NCBI RefSeq assembly: GCF_010998615.1
Contig: NZ_JAAEAH010000051.1
Span: forward strand, 1-64,000
Source: Myxococcus sp. CA023
Lineage (GTDB): Bacteria > Myxococcota > Myxococcia > Myxococcales > Myxococcaceae
Direction of reading: 5' to 3'
DNA length: 64,000 bases
Part shown: piece by piece, positions 8,721-18,560 of the stretch
Position numbering within the stretch: position 1 is the stretch's first letter
Layout: each line of letters opens with the position of its first letter
Program-made: the position numbers and the translations under genes
Notes under the pieces: model-generated
Told to the model about the DNA's origin: nothing
Database searches by the model: none
Seen by the model: only the letters and a program-made list of their open reading frames with translations

Positions 8721-9296
8721 ATGGGCCACGAGACGAAGCGCCCGGCGACCTACGAGGACCTGGTGGCGCTGCCGGAACACCAGGTGGGGCAGATTATCGA
8801 CGGGGAGCTCATCGCTCAGCCGAGGCCGGCGAGTCGACATGCGCGGGCCAGCTCGGCGCTGCTCAGTGGGCTGTTCAATCCCTTCGATTTGGGACAGGGC
8901 GGTCCCGGAGGCTGGTGGCTCCTGCATGAGCCGGAGCTGCATTTCGGCGCGGACGTGCTGGTACCGGACCTGGCGGGCTGGCGCCGCGACCGGATGCCGG
9001 AAGTCCCGGATACGCCCTACTTCACGCTGTCACCGGACTGGGTCTGCGAGGTGCTGTCGCCTTCCACGGCGGCCGTGGACCGCTCAAGCAAGAGGCGCAT
9101 CTACGCGCGGGAGGGCGTCGGGCACGTCTGGCTTGTGGACCCTCAGGCGCGGACACTGGAGGTGTTCCGGCTGAGCGGGGGACGGTGGCTCGAACTGGGC
9201 ACGTGGTCGGACGACGAGCGCGTCCGCGCCGAGCCCTTTGAAGCGGTGGAGCTGGAGCTCGGCGTGTTGTGGCTGCCGGAGGCGAAGGCGAAGTGA
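8721..9296 (+). CDS. Uma2 family (DUF820) putative endonuclease
   Basis: 191 residues from ATG 8721. It shows the Uma2 pattern: RPATYEDLVALPEHQVGQIIDGEL at the N-terminus (read in parts), then VLVPDLAGWRRDR, then PDWVCEVLSPSTAAVDRSSKRRIYAREGVGHVWLVDP. The D..(13-17)..E-x-L-S-P-S-T core and later K resemble a PD-(D/E)XK nuclease site. The family is abundant in cyanobacteria and myxobacteria; its physiological role is unsettled. It converges with the helicase-nuclease gene, only 13 bases separating the stop codons. In-frame ATGs at 8613 and 8670 would add unconserved N-terminal residues. Confidence 0.85.
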   Translation: MGHETKRPATYEDLVALPEHQVGQIIDGELIAQPRPASRHARASSALLSGLFNPFDLGQGGPGGWWLLHEPELHFGADVLVPDLAGWRRDRMPEVPDTPYFTLSPDWVCEVLSPSTAAVDRSSKRRIYAREGVGHVWLVDPQARTLEVFRLSGGRWLELGTWSDDERVRAEPFEAVELELGVLWLPEAKAK

Positions 9297-9309
9297 CGCC
9301 GCCTCCGCC

Positions 9310-12300
9310 TCAGTGCACCACGCCCCGCGCGGACATGGCCGCCTGCGGTGAGGCGGAAGGTTCGCGCATCAGCTTGTCGCCAGCGGCCTGGAGGACCTGG
9401 GTGGTGGCGCCCTCGGGGTCGCGGAAGAAGGAGGGCGTCCACATCCGCACGAGCTGCCAGCCTTGGCCCTCCAGCACGCCGGTGCGGAAGAGGTCCCACT
9501 CCACGCGGTCAGCGGCCTTGGGGTAGCGCGTGCCGTCACACAGCACGCCGACTGTCACGTCGCCCGGGCGGGTGGGGTGCCGGAGCGCGACGTCCACGCA
9601 GAAGCCATCATTTCCCCAGTGGACTTCCGAGGACACGCGGTGCTGGGTGGCCAGGTGTTCTGCCAGGGCCTGCGCGAATGCCGAGCCCGCGTCCGTGGGG
9701 CGCACGAACACCTCCACTGCCTGGGCGGGCCGCGACGCCTGGGACACGGTGTCCTCGGGCTCGCGGCGGGCCTCCTGGGCGTAGGCCGACTCCAAGGCCT
9801 CCGCGAAGCGCAGGTACGCGAAGAGGAGCCAGCCGCCGTTGGGCTGCCGGCCCGCTTCCATGGGGGGCGCGGACTGGTAGGACTCACGCGGAATCGAGGT
9901 GACGAGGTGAATCTGCTCCCGCGCTCGCGTCACCAGCACGTTGAGCCGCCGGCCGCCGCCTGCGCTGCCCAGCGGACCGAAGCGCCGGTAGAAGCGGCCG
10001 TGCCGGTCCGGGCCATAGGTGGTGCTGATGATGAGGTGGTCGCGCTCGTCGCCCTGGACGTTCTCCAGATTCTTCACGAAGAGCCCCTCGAACGAGCCCG
10101 AGCCCCGGCGCACGCGCGCTTCGGCCAGCCGCGCCGCGAAGGACGCGTCGCTGGCGGCCATCTCATCGAGGACGTCGTTGATGGCGTCGCGCTGGGTGAG
10201 GTTGAAGCATGCGATGCCAATGGACGGCGGCTGCTGCCGTGAGAGCAGCTCCTTCACCAGCGTGCCCACGGCGCGTGCCTCCACCAGGTTGGTGCGCTTC
10301 TCATAGGTGCCGCCCACGGGGAGCAGCCGCAATGGCGCGTGGGGCGCGCTGTGGGACGGGTGCGCGGGAATGGCCTGGAGCCGCTTGTCGTAGAAGTGGT
10401 CGTTGCTGAAGGCGATGAGGTCCGCGTTCTGGGAGCGGTAGTGCACGTCCAGGTAGCACTGGTCGATGTCGAGGTTGAGCGCCGCCGACAGCAGGTCTTC
10501 CACCTCGGATTGCTGCTCCTCGAAGAGGCCCTGCTCGCTTTCGGCCTCCTGCTCCGCGTTCTGCACCACGGCGGATTCGAAGAAGCGCGTGGGTGGCAAC
10601 TGCTTCGGGTCACCGGCGATGACCACGCGGTGGGCGCGGGTGAGGACGGGGAGGGCCTCCTCCAGCCGGCACTGCGAGGACTCGTCGAAGATGACGACGT
10701 CGAAGATGGGGCGGCGGGGGAAGATTTGCGCCACGGTCTGTGGACTGGCCATCCACACGGGGCGGACGTCGAAGAGCGGGTCACCCCCTTCGATGCCTTG
10801 CCCGGTGGCGATGACCTGACGCACGCGCAGGGCGCGCTCGCCTCGCAGCATCAGCCGTCGGCGGAGCTCCGCGCCCTGCCCGTTGAGCCGGCCGCCCGTG
10901 CCCGCGAGCAGCCGCTCGCGCTGGCGCTGTGTCCAGCGGTGGACCAGGGCGTCGCGCACGAGGACCCGCTTCTTCTCCTCCAGCACGCGGTAGTGCGAAT
11001 GGGTGGTGCGCACGCGCTCGGCGTCGATGTGCTGGAGCGCTGGCGCATCCCTCAGTCGTGCGGAGGCTTCCGCCGCCAGCGTCGCCTTCAACACTGTGCG
11101 CCAGCCGGCCTCGGCCTCCGCGCCCTGGCGCGCCAGCCGCTCCACGGCGGACTCCAGTGCCGGAGGCATGCCCGTCAGCACCGCGCGCATGCGCAGCAGA
11201 CCTTCCACGGTGGGGAGCCGTGACACCAGGGCGGTGGTGACGGATGCCAAACGCTCGCCCGAGCGCAGCCCGCGCGAGCGCGAGTCGAGCCACGGCGCGG
11301 AAAAGAGCCCCGCTTCGGTGAGCCGGGCCTCCAGCCGCGCGACGGCGTCGCCTCGGGCCGCAGACAGCCGCAGGCCCGCCAGCAGCGCCGCGCGAGCCTC
11401 CGCGTCCGCCGTCAGGGCCGCCCGCACCACGTCCCGGCACGATGCGAGCAAGGGCGTGCGCTCCAACTCCTGCAGTAGTTCGAAGAGCGCCGCGTGGGTG
11501 CGAAGCGTCTGGGACAAGGACTCGTCGGTGAGCGTCGCGGTGTCGCCCGGGACGAGCGTGGTGCGGTGGTACTCGGTGAGCAGCGCGCGGGCCTTCACGC
11601 CCGTGAAGAACCGCGTGACGCGCTCCGCGGCGAGGATGCTCAGCGTCAGCCCGAACTGCTGGAGCACCCGGCGCGCCCCGGCCTTCCGTGCGAAGTAGAA
11701 GAACGCGTACCACTTGCGAGCGATGTCCAGGTACGAGCCCAGCGCGGCCATCGCGGTGGCCAGTACACTCAAGGCCTGGGGTTGCTCGCGGTGGACCAGC
11801 GCCAGCTCCGCGTCCAGCGGCCCTTCCGCGAGCACCTGCCGCTGTGCCGCCAGCCCGTCGAGCTGAGTCCGCGCGGCCTGGACCACGTCCGGCGTCGCCG
11901 AGCCCCAGCGCGCGAGGACGTCCGGACGGGCCGACTCCAGCAGTGGCGCCAGCTTCTCCGCGAAGGCGGCGCGCGCCGCGCCCTCCGCCCGAGGGTCCGC
12001 GCCGAAGACAGGCACGTCTGGTGACACGAGCGCATCCGCGTCCCGCGCCGCGCTGTCGATAGCGCTCAGTCGCTCGCGGTGGGTAGCCAGCGGCGTCGCC
12101 AGGTACGTGGCGAGCTCGCCGCCCAGGGCCTCGCGCCACGGGTTCTCCGGATAGCCCTCCTTGCCGCCGCGCTCCAGCACCTCGCGCACCTCGCGCTCGT
12201 GCGGCGTCACGTCGCCCAGCCGTGCGTGGGCGAGGCTCGACACGGCGGGCGTGAGCGCGGCGGGGGCCTCCACGGAGAACCACTGGCCCACCAGCTCGTG

Positions 12301-13896
12301 GAAGGAAGGCGCGGTGCCTCCGTCGGGGCGCTCGGAGAGGGCCCGGTCGGCGGCCGTCAGTTCGTCATGGAGGGACTGGAGCTCCGTGTCGATGCGCGCC
12401 AGTTCCTTGGCCACGGCCGCGTCGGTCCGTGTCTCCGGCAGCGTGTCGAGCTGCTCGCGGATGCCCATGTAGAGGTCGCGCTGGTCACGCTGGGCGTCGT
12501 GGACGACGGCGCACAGGTGTCCCAGTCCGAGATGGTCCAGGCGGTGCTTCACCACGTCCAGCGCGGTGCGCTTGTCGCAGACGAGCAACACGCGCTCCCC
12601 GCGCGCCAGGTGGTCGCCTATGGCATTGGCGATGGTCTGCGACTTACCCGTGCCCGGAGGCCCATGGATGACGAGCCCCCGGCTGCTGCGTGCCAGCCGC
12701 ACCGCACGCGCCTGGCACGGGTCCGCGAGTGTGACGAGCCGCTCCTCGCCCGCGCGCTTGAGCCCCTCCAGGTTCGGCTCGCCGCCGCCGTGTCCCGAGG
12801 GCAGGCCGAGAGAAACATCCACGCGGAGGAAGCTCTCCAGCGGGCCGGAGATGGGCTCTCCGTCCAGGAGCGCGCGCATGTCGTCCACGAGGCTCTGGTT
12901 GGACAGGGGATACAGCCCCAGCACGGCGCTGGGGAGGATGGCGGCCTGGGGCTGGGCATCGTCGCCACGCGGAATGGCGGCCAGGAGGGTTTCCGGCGTG
13001 AAGGGGGCGGGCGCGGGCAGCTCCATGGCCTTGCACACGGCGGCCACCAGTTCGTTCAGCTCGCGCCACGGGTCCTCGCCCGCTTCATCCGCGAAGAGGT
13101 CGCCCAGCCGCTGGCCCGTCTGCTGCTCCAGCCAGGCGAGCAGCGCGGTGTTGGGGGCCACGCGGTCCACGCCGGCCTCGGCGCTTTCCAGCTCCACCGA
13201 CGGCACGCGGCCCTTCTTGAGCGTGAGCCGCACGGGGATGAAGGCGATGGGGGCCAGGATTCGCCGGGTGCCGAAGCCGCGCTTGTCCTTGGCGCCCGGT
13301 GGCAGGTGGAGCAGGGGAAAGCCCACGTGAAGGACGTGCGCGCCGGTGTCCTGCTCGAAGGTTCGGGCGTCCTCGACGATGGTGGCCAGCTTGCGGAGCA
13401 GGTCCTGCTGTTCCTCCTCCGTGCGGGACGGCGCGGGGGCCTCATCCGGCGGAGGCGCGCTGTCGGGACGCGCGTGGCGGGAAGGCCCTTGGGGGTTGTC
13501 CAGCGGAAGCGCGGCGTCGGAAGCCACGTCGCGGGAAGGGACGTGGTTTTCGTCCAGTGCGTGCGCGGCCTTGGGCGCCGCGTCCAGCAGGTCGTCGGCA
13601 TCCGTCCCCGTGGCATCGTCGTCCTGGGCGCGAGCGGCGCGGGCCTGGGCGGAGCCCTTGCGCGGGCGAGCCTCGGGAGGTGGTGGCTTCACCACGAGCC
13701 GGGCCTGGGCCTTCTCTCCGAGCAGGGCGGCCAGCAAGGTGTGGGGCGCGGTGCCATCCAGCCGGCTCAGCGTGGCGAGGTCCACGCGCTGGCGGCTGTT
13801 GTGCGGCCGGCTGTTGAGGCTGGGGCCGGATGCGAGCGCGGCGTAGAGCCGCTCAAGCATCTTCTCAAGGACGCGGTTGCGGGGCTCGGGCGACAA
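9310..13896 (-). CDS. Large SF1-type helicase with C-terminal MTES_1575-like nuclease domain
   Basis: 1528 residues. An N-terminal region of about 400 residues contains a low-complexity segment (about 70-165). Then Walker A HGPPGTGKSQTIANAI (about 411-426), a long helical insertion, Walker B VVIFDESSQCRLEEALPV (about 1068), AGDPKQLPPTRFF, DVHYRSQNADLIAFSN, a motif-V-like NLENVQGDERDHLIIS and the motif VI region RRLNVLVTRAREQIHLVTS. The last 140 residues (VEVFVRP to the end) match the restriction-endonuclease-like domain found at the end of DUF4011-type helicases: EVHWGNDGFCVDVALRHP, VLCDGTRYPKAADRVEWDLFR. The role is nucleic-acid processing or possibly phage defence. No partner genes of a known system adjoin it. 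Confidence 0.85.
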   Translation of the reverse strand: MSPEPRNRVLEKMLERLYAALASGPSLNSRPHNSRQRVDLATLSRLDGTAPHTLLAALLGEKAQARLVVKPPPPEARPRKGSAQARAARAQDDDATGTDADDLLDAAPKAAHALDENHVPSRDVASDAALPLDNPQGPSRHARPDSAPPPDEAPAPSRTEEEQQDLLRKLATIVEDARTFEQDTGAHVLHVGFPLLHLPPGAKDKRGFGTRRILAPIAFIPVRLTLKKGRVPSVELESAEAGVDRVAPNTALLAWLEQQTGQRLGDLFADEAGEDPWRELNELVAAVCKAMELPAPAPFTPETLLAAIPRGDDAQPQAAILPSAVLGLYPLSNQSLVDDMRALLDGEPISGPLESFLRVDVSLGLPSGHGGGEPNLEGLKRAGEERLVTLADPCQARAVRLARSSRGLVIHGPPGTGKSQTIANAIGDHLARGERVLLVCDKRTALDVVKHRLDHLGLGHLCAVVHDAQRDQRDLYMGIREQLDTLPETRTDAAVAKELARIDTELQSLHDELTAADRALSERPDGGTAPSFHELVGQWFSVEAPAALTPAVSSLAHARLGDVTPHEREVREVLERGGKEGYPENPWREALGGELATYLATPLATHRERLSAIDSAARDADALVSPDVPVFGADPRAEGAARAAFAEKLAPLLESARPDVLARWGSATPDVVQAARTQLDGLAAQRQVLAEGPLDAELALVHREQPQALSVLATAMAALGSYLDIARKWYAFFYFARKAGARRVLQQFGLTLSILAAERVTRFFTGVKARALLTEYHRTTLVPGDTATLTDESLSQTLRTHAALFELLQELERTPLLASCRDVVRAALTADAEARAALLAGLRLSAARGDAVARLEARLTEAGLFSAPWLDSRSRGLRSGERLASVTTALVSRLPTVEGLLRMRAVLTGMPPALESAVERLARQGAEAEAGWRTVLKATLAAEASARLRDAPALQHIDAERVRTTHSHYRVLEEKKRVLVRDALVHRWTQRQRERLLAGTGGRLNGQGAELRRRLMLRGERALRVRQVIATGQGIEGGDPLFDVRPVWMASPQTVAQIFPRRPIFDVVIFDESSQCRLEEALPVLTRAHRVVIAGDPKQLPPTRFFESAVVQNAEQEAESEQGLFEEQQSEVEDLLSAALNLDIDQCYLDVHYRSQNADLIAFSNDHFYDKRLQAIPAHPSHSAPHAPLRLLPVGGTYEKRTNLVEARAVGTLVKELLSRQQPPSIGIACFNLTQRDAINDVLDEMAASDASFAARLAEARVRRGSGSFEGLFVKNLENVQGDERDHLIISTTYGPDRHGRFYRRFGPLGSAGGGRRLNVLVTRAREQIHLVTSIPRESYQSAPPMEAGRQPNGGWLLFAYLRFAEALESAYAQEARREPEDTVSQASRPAQAVEVFVRPTDAGSAFAQALAEHLATQHRVSSEVHWGNDGFCVDVALRHPTRPGDVTVGVLCDGTRYPKAADRVEWDLFRTGVLEGQGWQLVRMWTPSFFRDPEGATTQVLQAAGDKLMREPSASPQAAMSARGVVH

Positions 13897-13964
13897 GGCG
13901 GCACCTCTCGACGGGAGGGGAGGCCGCTGTCTCTATCACGCGAGGGTGGCCCTGGGCCCAGGCT

Positions 13965-14417
13965 TCAGCCCGCCAGCGCGGCGGCGAGCGCGTGCGCCGC
14001 GGCCTCCAGTTCCTGCGCGGGGAGGTGGTCGGAGGCGGGAGCGTCGAAGGCGGCCCGGCCCCAGAGCCGCTGCGGCGTCTGCGAATAGCGGGGGACGAGG
14101 TGCAGGTGGAAGTGGCGCAGCACATCGCCAATGGCGAAGGCGTAGGCGTGTTCGGCGCCCAGCACCTCGCGCTGGGCGCGCATGACCCGGGCGGCGAAGG
14201 GGCCGAGCTCGCTCGCCGCGTCCGGCTCCAGGTCATACCAGGCGCGCACGTGCTGGGCGCTGGAGATGACGACCCAGCCGGGCACGGGGCTGGGGCCCGC
14301 CACGCCATGCAGCACCAGTCCCGGCGCGCGCGCGATGACGCCTCCCACGGGTCGTGTCTCGCCGCGCACGATGGCGCAGCCGAGACATGGGTCATTCACA
14401 TCCAAGACATCCGGCAT
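13965..14417 (-). CDS. HIT family protein
   Basis: 150 residues. The histidine triad is HFHLHLVPRY near residue 110. The N-terminus CLGCAIVRGETRPVGGVIA resembles the Cys pair seen in many HIT hydrolases and may bind zinc. The family hydrolyses nucleotide conjugates such as AMP-amidates or dinucleoside polyphosphates. The gene lies 68 bases downstream of the helicase-nuclease start and reads in the same direction; it may precede it in one transcript. The substrate cannot be predicted. Confidence 0.85.
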   Translation of the reverse strand: MPDVLDVNDPCLGCAIVRGETRPVGGVIARAPGLVLHGVAGPSPVPGWVVISSAQHVRAWYDLEPDAASELGPFAARVMRAQREVLGAEHAYAFAIGDVLRHFHLHLVPRYSQTPQRLWGRAAFDAPASDHLPAQELEAAAHALAAALAG

Positions 14418-14672
14418 GGGCCCACGCTAGCAGTCCGGGGAAAGCCCGGGTGGGTCACGCCATCGGGTCAACGGTGACTCATGTCCATGAGGGCATACGG
14501 GGTTCTCCGAGTGATCCGTGACACACCCGGCTACGGGCGTCTCGGCGGATGAGAACCCGCTCTGAATCAGGGGGGCTTCTTGACGGAACGGGCAAGTGTC
14601 GGAGAGTGTCCGGCTGACGCCTCATGAAGTGTCGAGGCGGCGATACTTGGGGACTTTTCTTTCAAGGCGGGG

Positions 14673-16307
14673 ATGATGAAGAAGCATCTGGTAATGGCCG
14701 TGGTTCCGTTCCTGGCGTTCGGTTGTGGAGACGACCTGGTTGACGCGGACGGAGACGGAATCGCGGACGGCGTGCGCGAACCGGACACTGTGACGGTGGT
14801 GACGCCAGCCAATCCCAAGGGCACGGTGTCCGGTCAGGTGCTGAGCACGGACCTGCGGCCGCTGACCGAGGTCACGGTGGAGATGACCATCGGCAGCTCG
14901 GCGGAGCCGGTGTCGGCCGTCTCGGATGCGAAGGGCAACTTCACCTACAAGAATGTCCCGGCCGGTTCGCACGTGCTGCTGACGTTCTCCAAGGCGGGCT
15001 ATGCCACGCTGCGCGCGACGGCGGAGGTTCCGTCGTCCGCGGGCAACGTCCCCATCAACAACGGCAACGCGAGCTTCGGCCCCATCACCCTGGCGCGGCT
15101 GGACGGCACGCTGAACTTCCTGGTGGTGACGCCGCAGGGCCGTCCCGCGGCGGGTGCTCGGGCGACGCTGGAGGCCACGCCGGCGGGTGCCATCTCCAAC
15201 GGCGATGAGTCCTCGTCGATGGTGAGCTCCGTGGTGGTGGAGGCGACCGCGAACGAGCAGGGCCTGCTCACCTTCACGGGCATCCCGAGCGCTTCTGAGC
15301 TGGCGCGCCTGCGCAACGGCAATGGCGAGTACAGGCTGTGGGTGTCGCCCATCGACGCCAACGGTGACGGCGTCCCGGAGACCGGCGGCTACGTCAACAC
15401 GTATTATGGGGCCGAGGTGGTGGCCAACAGCACCACGCGGCTCATCAGCCTGCCGTACTCGCGGCCGCAGAACGTGCCGCTGAGCATCGAGAGCAGCAAC
15501 GTGGCCAGCCTGCGTGGCGGCGGCGCTGACTTCCATCCTCTGCGCAACCTGGTCCGCCCGGGCGAGCTCATTCACCTGTTCTTCAACCAGCCCATTCAGC
15601 AGGGTTCGCTGCTCGTTCGCATGACGGATGAGTACGCGCGGGAGTCGCTGGGCGTGACGGCGACCGTGAACAACGGTGGCTACAGCGCGACCATCAATCC
15701 CGGGTCCACCGTGGAGGGCAAGGAGTACAACCTGGACGTGCGCGCGGTCTCCGCAGAGGGCGGTTCGCTCTATAGCACCGTGGGTTACTTCTTCGCCGGT
15801 GCTGCAACCGGTCCGCAGCAGGCGACGGCCATCGCGGAGGCTCGCTACCAGGAGACCTCTACCGTTGGAACGCCGACCCTCAATCCAGGTGAGATCGTCT
15901 ACATCAACTTCACGCACCCCGTCGCGCGCACGTTCTTCTCGGGACAGTCCGTCCAGGTGTTCTTCGACGCGGATATCAACAACAGCGGTGCCCCTGGAGA
16001 TGCCGTGGGGGAGGTTGGGTACCCCATCGGGTTCGACCTTTACATCGACGAGCCTACTCGTCCGGTGCAGACCCGCACGCCTGCTGAAACCCCTGTTTTC
16101 AGCATCAGGCCGTCGAACTACAGCACCCGTTATTACTTCGTGTACGCGGGTTCGGTGGCACTGACTCCCAGCACGGCTCCGCTGCAAGTGGGCTTCTCGG
16201 CGTTGGGTAGCCGTGGAATCAACGGCACCTACGAGAACATCTGGGGACAGCCCCTCTCGGCGGACCTTTCCATCCGGGGCATCGCTGTGCAGCCGGCGGT
16301 CCCCTGA
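14673..16307 (+). CDS. Lipoprotein with carboxypeptidase-regulatory-like domain
   Basis: 544 residues; two adjacent ATGs (14673, 14676) preceded by AAGGCGGGG. The signal peptide ends in a lipobox (FLAFGC), followed by an acidic linker DLVDADGDGIADGV resembling a Ca-binding thrombospondin type 3 repeat. A CarboxypepD_reg-like beta sandwich follows at about 50-130 (GTVSGQVLSTDLRPLTEVTVEM; YKNVPAGSHVLLTFSKAGYATL). The remaining 400 residues are beta-rich without a recognised domain. Probably a cell-surface or periplasmic lipoprotein. The 250 bases upstream hold no gene; a strong terminator follows. Confidence 0.7.
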   Translation: MMKKHLVMAVVPFLAFGCGDDLVDADGDGIADGVREPDTVTVVTPANPKGTVSGQVLSTDLRPLTEVTVEMTIGSSAEPVSAVSDAKGNFTYKNVPAGSHVLLTFSKAGYATLRATAEVPSSAGNVPINNGNASFGPITLARLDGTLNFLVVTPQGRPAAGARATLEATPAGAISNGDESSSMVSSVVVEATANEQGLLTFTGIPSASELARLRNGNGEYRLWVSPIDANGDGVPETGGYVNTYYGAEVVANSTTRLISLPYSRPQNVPLSIESSNVASLRGGGADFHPLRNLVRPGELIHLFFNQPIQQGSLLVRMTDEYARESLGVTATVNNGGYSATINPGSTVEGKEYNLDVRAVSAEGGSLYSTVGYFFAGAATGPQQATAIAEARYQETSTVGTPTLNPGEIVYINFTHPVARTFFSGQSVQVFFDADINNSGAPGDAVGEVGYPIGFDLYIDEPTRPVQTRTPAETPVFSIRPSNYSTRYYFVYAGSVALTPSTAPLQVGFSALGSRGINGTYENIWGQPLSADLSIRGIAVQPAVP

Positions 16308-16350
16308 GCTTACGATACATCGGTTGATGCTGGGCTGAGCCTCAGCACTG

Positions 16351-16390
16351 CACCCCTATGGAGCGCGTCTCCATAGGGGTGTCGTCTTTT
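16351..16390 (+). terminator. Rho-independent terminator
   Basis: Perfect 13-bp stem CACCCCTATGGAG (16351-16363) / CTCCATAGGGGTG (16369-16381), 5-base loop, then TCGTCTTTT. It ends the lipoprotein transcript. Confidence 0.9.
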
Positions 16391-16571
16391 GAAGCTTGGA
16401 GCGCACAGGTCGGACAGGGAGTCCATCTATCTGGACCCAGGGTCCAAGGCGTGGCGTGCCTCGGGTGGGAGCGTCCTGCTTCCGCCCTGTAAGTCATCGA
16501 ATTGCCAAGCCTTTGGTGGCAGCAAAGTCCACTTTTGCTGGGAACGGCCGCTGCATCCGAAAGCCAGATAC

Positions 16572-18401
16572 ATGAGATTCATCCGACTCCTGTCAGTGTG
16601 GTTCTGTTCCTTGCTTTGGGCCTGTATCAACGTGCCGGAAGTCGATGTGGTCCCCCAAACGCCTGACGCAGGTCCTGTGGCTGATGCGGGGGGGGCGACT
16701 CCCTCGGTGATGCTTGAGTTGTCGCGGACCGTGACGAATAGAGACGTCTGGGTTCGTGCCTCCGTGTTGGGGGATGCACCAGACGCCGTTGAACTGTTCG
16801 TCGACGGGAATTCGGTCGCCTTGCTGCCTCCGCCTCGCTACGAGCTGCGCTGGAGCACGGAGGCCCTGGATGAGGGAATTCATAGCTTTGCAGCGAGGGT
16901 CACCATCGGGGAACTCCGGATCATGAGCGATGCGAGCACGCTCACCGTGGACCGGACGGCACCGAGGCTTGTTTCGCAAACCCCCTTGCCGGGGGCTCAG
17001 ACAGCATTGGTTCGCCATCCCATCCAGGCCGTATTCTCCGAGCCCATTGAGCCCGGCTCTGTCACGGCAGACTCCGTGAAGCTCTGGTCGAATGGCAGCG
17101 AGGTGCCCGTGGAGCTGCTGCTTTCTCCAGAGCGCACTTCGTTGACATTGCGGCCTTTGGGCTCCGCACTGGTGGATACGACGATGTCCGTGACGCTCAC
17201 GGATTCGGTGACGGACGTCGCGGGAAACGCACTCATTACCCCTGTGGACTCCTGGGAGTGGACGTTCCCTGCCTATCTCGCCATGGGCGGTGGTCTTGCT
17301 GCTGATTCTTCAGGATTTTCCACTGTGAACTTTCCGTCGCTTGGGTTCGACGCGGCGGGTAATCCTATTGTTGCGTTTGTAGATGGCGCCAGGCCCGGGA
17401 ATTGGGGCGTCCATGTCAAGCGGTGGAATGGGATGTTGTGGGAGCCGTTGGGAGAGGTGTTGGATGCGAATGGCGGTGAGACATATGTCTACGCATCTGT
17501 GCTCCAGGGTTCTCCGGAAGCAAACCCGGTCGTAGCCTGGACGGAAGGGACAGAGGACGGGCATATCAACGTTCATGTCCGCCGCTGGTCAGGAAGCCAG
17601 TGGATCGCTGTAGGAGAGCCTGTCGAGAGGAGCCTGTCGCAAGGAATGATCGAGGCTTTCCAGTTCAAGGCAAACGCTCGTGGCGACATGGCGATGGCTT
17701 TTCGGGAGAAGAACTCGAATCAGGAGTCCCAGGTATCCGTCTTGTCTTGGAGAGGCACTGCTTGGGTGTCGCTCGGTGGGGCCCTCAAGGTCGACTCCAC
17801 ATGGGATGTCTCCAATGTGGGGTTGCTGCTGGATGTGCAGGGACGTCCCATTGTCGTCTGGTCCGAGTCCAACCCGGGCTGGAGTGTCTCGAAGTCGTAT
17901 ATCCACAGGTGGAACGGTGGTGCGTGGGAGTCCCTGGTGACGCCCATTGAAGGGCCACATCGCAGATATGGCCTGGATGGGGATGGCAACCTGGTTCGGG
18001 CCGTCGCGTATATGGACATCCATGGGGCACAGGCTGGTGGGGTCCAGCGATTTGATGAGGCTCAAGGATGGGCCAACCTTGGTGCGCCTGCCGGCGGCCT
18101 GTTTCCGGGGGCCACGGATGCGCTGATCGGAGGGCTTGACGTCGATACTCAGGGCCGACTGGTTACGTTGCTGGGCGAGCCTGAGATTCGGGATGGGCCT
18201 TGGGTGACCTATCTCCGCCGCTGGGACGGCATCGCATGGGGACCGTTGGGCGGTTTGCTTCGCCCGCTGCCAGGAAGGATCCCCTCGGGTCATGGTGTTG
18301 TTGCGCTGGACGCACAGGACCAACCTGTCCTGGCCCGCATCGAGGCGGCCGAAGGCACTCCCCACCAGCGCCTCCTCTACGTCTACCGCGCCAACTACTG
18401 A
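16572..18401 (+). CDS. Lipoprotein with Ig-like domains and repeated WNG beta-propeller-like units
   Basis: 609 residues from ATG 16572, chosen because it starts a lipoprotein signal (MRFIRLLSVWFCSLLWAC); the open frame upstream runs through the terminator. A Pro/Asp-rich tether follows, then two Ig-like units: one at about 40-120 and a Big_5/SbsA-type unit at about 128-235 (PLPGAQTALVRHPIQAVFSEPI; VTDVAGNAL). The C-terminal 370 residues repeat a motif like VKRWNGMLWEPLG / VRRWSGSQWIAVG / VLSWRGTAWVSLG / IHRWNGGAWESL / LRRWDGIAWGPLG at intervals of 50-70 residues, suggesting a propeller. Probable surface protein; ligand unknown. Confidence 0.7.
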   Translation: MRFIRLLSVWFCSLLWACINVPEVDVVPQTPDAGPVADAGGATPSVMLELSRTVTNRDVWVRASVLGDAPDAVELFVDGNSVALLPPPRYELRWSTEALDEGIHSFAARVTIGELRIMSDASTLTVDRTAPRLVSQTPLPGAQTALVRHPIQAVFSEPIEPGSVTADSVKLWSNGSEVPVELLLSPERTSLTLRPLGSALVDTTMSVTLTDSVTDVAGNALITPVDSWEWTFPAYLAMGGGLAADSSGFSTVNFPSLGFDAAGNPIVAFVDGARPGNWGVHVKRWNGMLWEPLGEVLDANGGETYVYASVLQGSPEANPVVAWTEGTEDGHINVHVRRWSGSQWIAVGEPVERSLSQGMIEAFQFKANARGDMAMAFREKNSNQESQVSVLSWRGTAWVSLGGALKVDSTWDVSNVGLLLDVQGRPIVVWSESNPGWSVSKSYIHRWNGGAWESLVTPIEGPHRRYGLDGDGNLVRAVAYMDIHGAQAGGVQRFDEAQGWANLGAPAGGLFPGATDALIGGLDVDTQGRLVTLLGEPEIRDGPWVTYLRRWDGIAWGPLGGLLRPLPGRIPSGHGVVALDAQDQPVLARIEAAEGTPHQRLLYVYRANY

Positions 18402-18560
18402 GCACCCACCGACACTCCACCGCCCGCCCCACCTGTCCTCTACTGAACACATACCAGCACTCCGGTCCGCATTCGTTGAGGAGCGAGGTGGGGTGGGCAC
18501 GTCGGGAGGGGCGTGTATAGATTGCTCAACGCCCGTTCCAACCCGAGAGGCGTCTGGCCC

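Noticed and set aside
12079-14088. 669-codon plus-strand frame opposite the helicase
   Set aside because: No recognisable motif, crosses the helicase start and the HIT gene.
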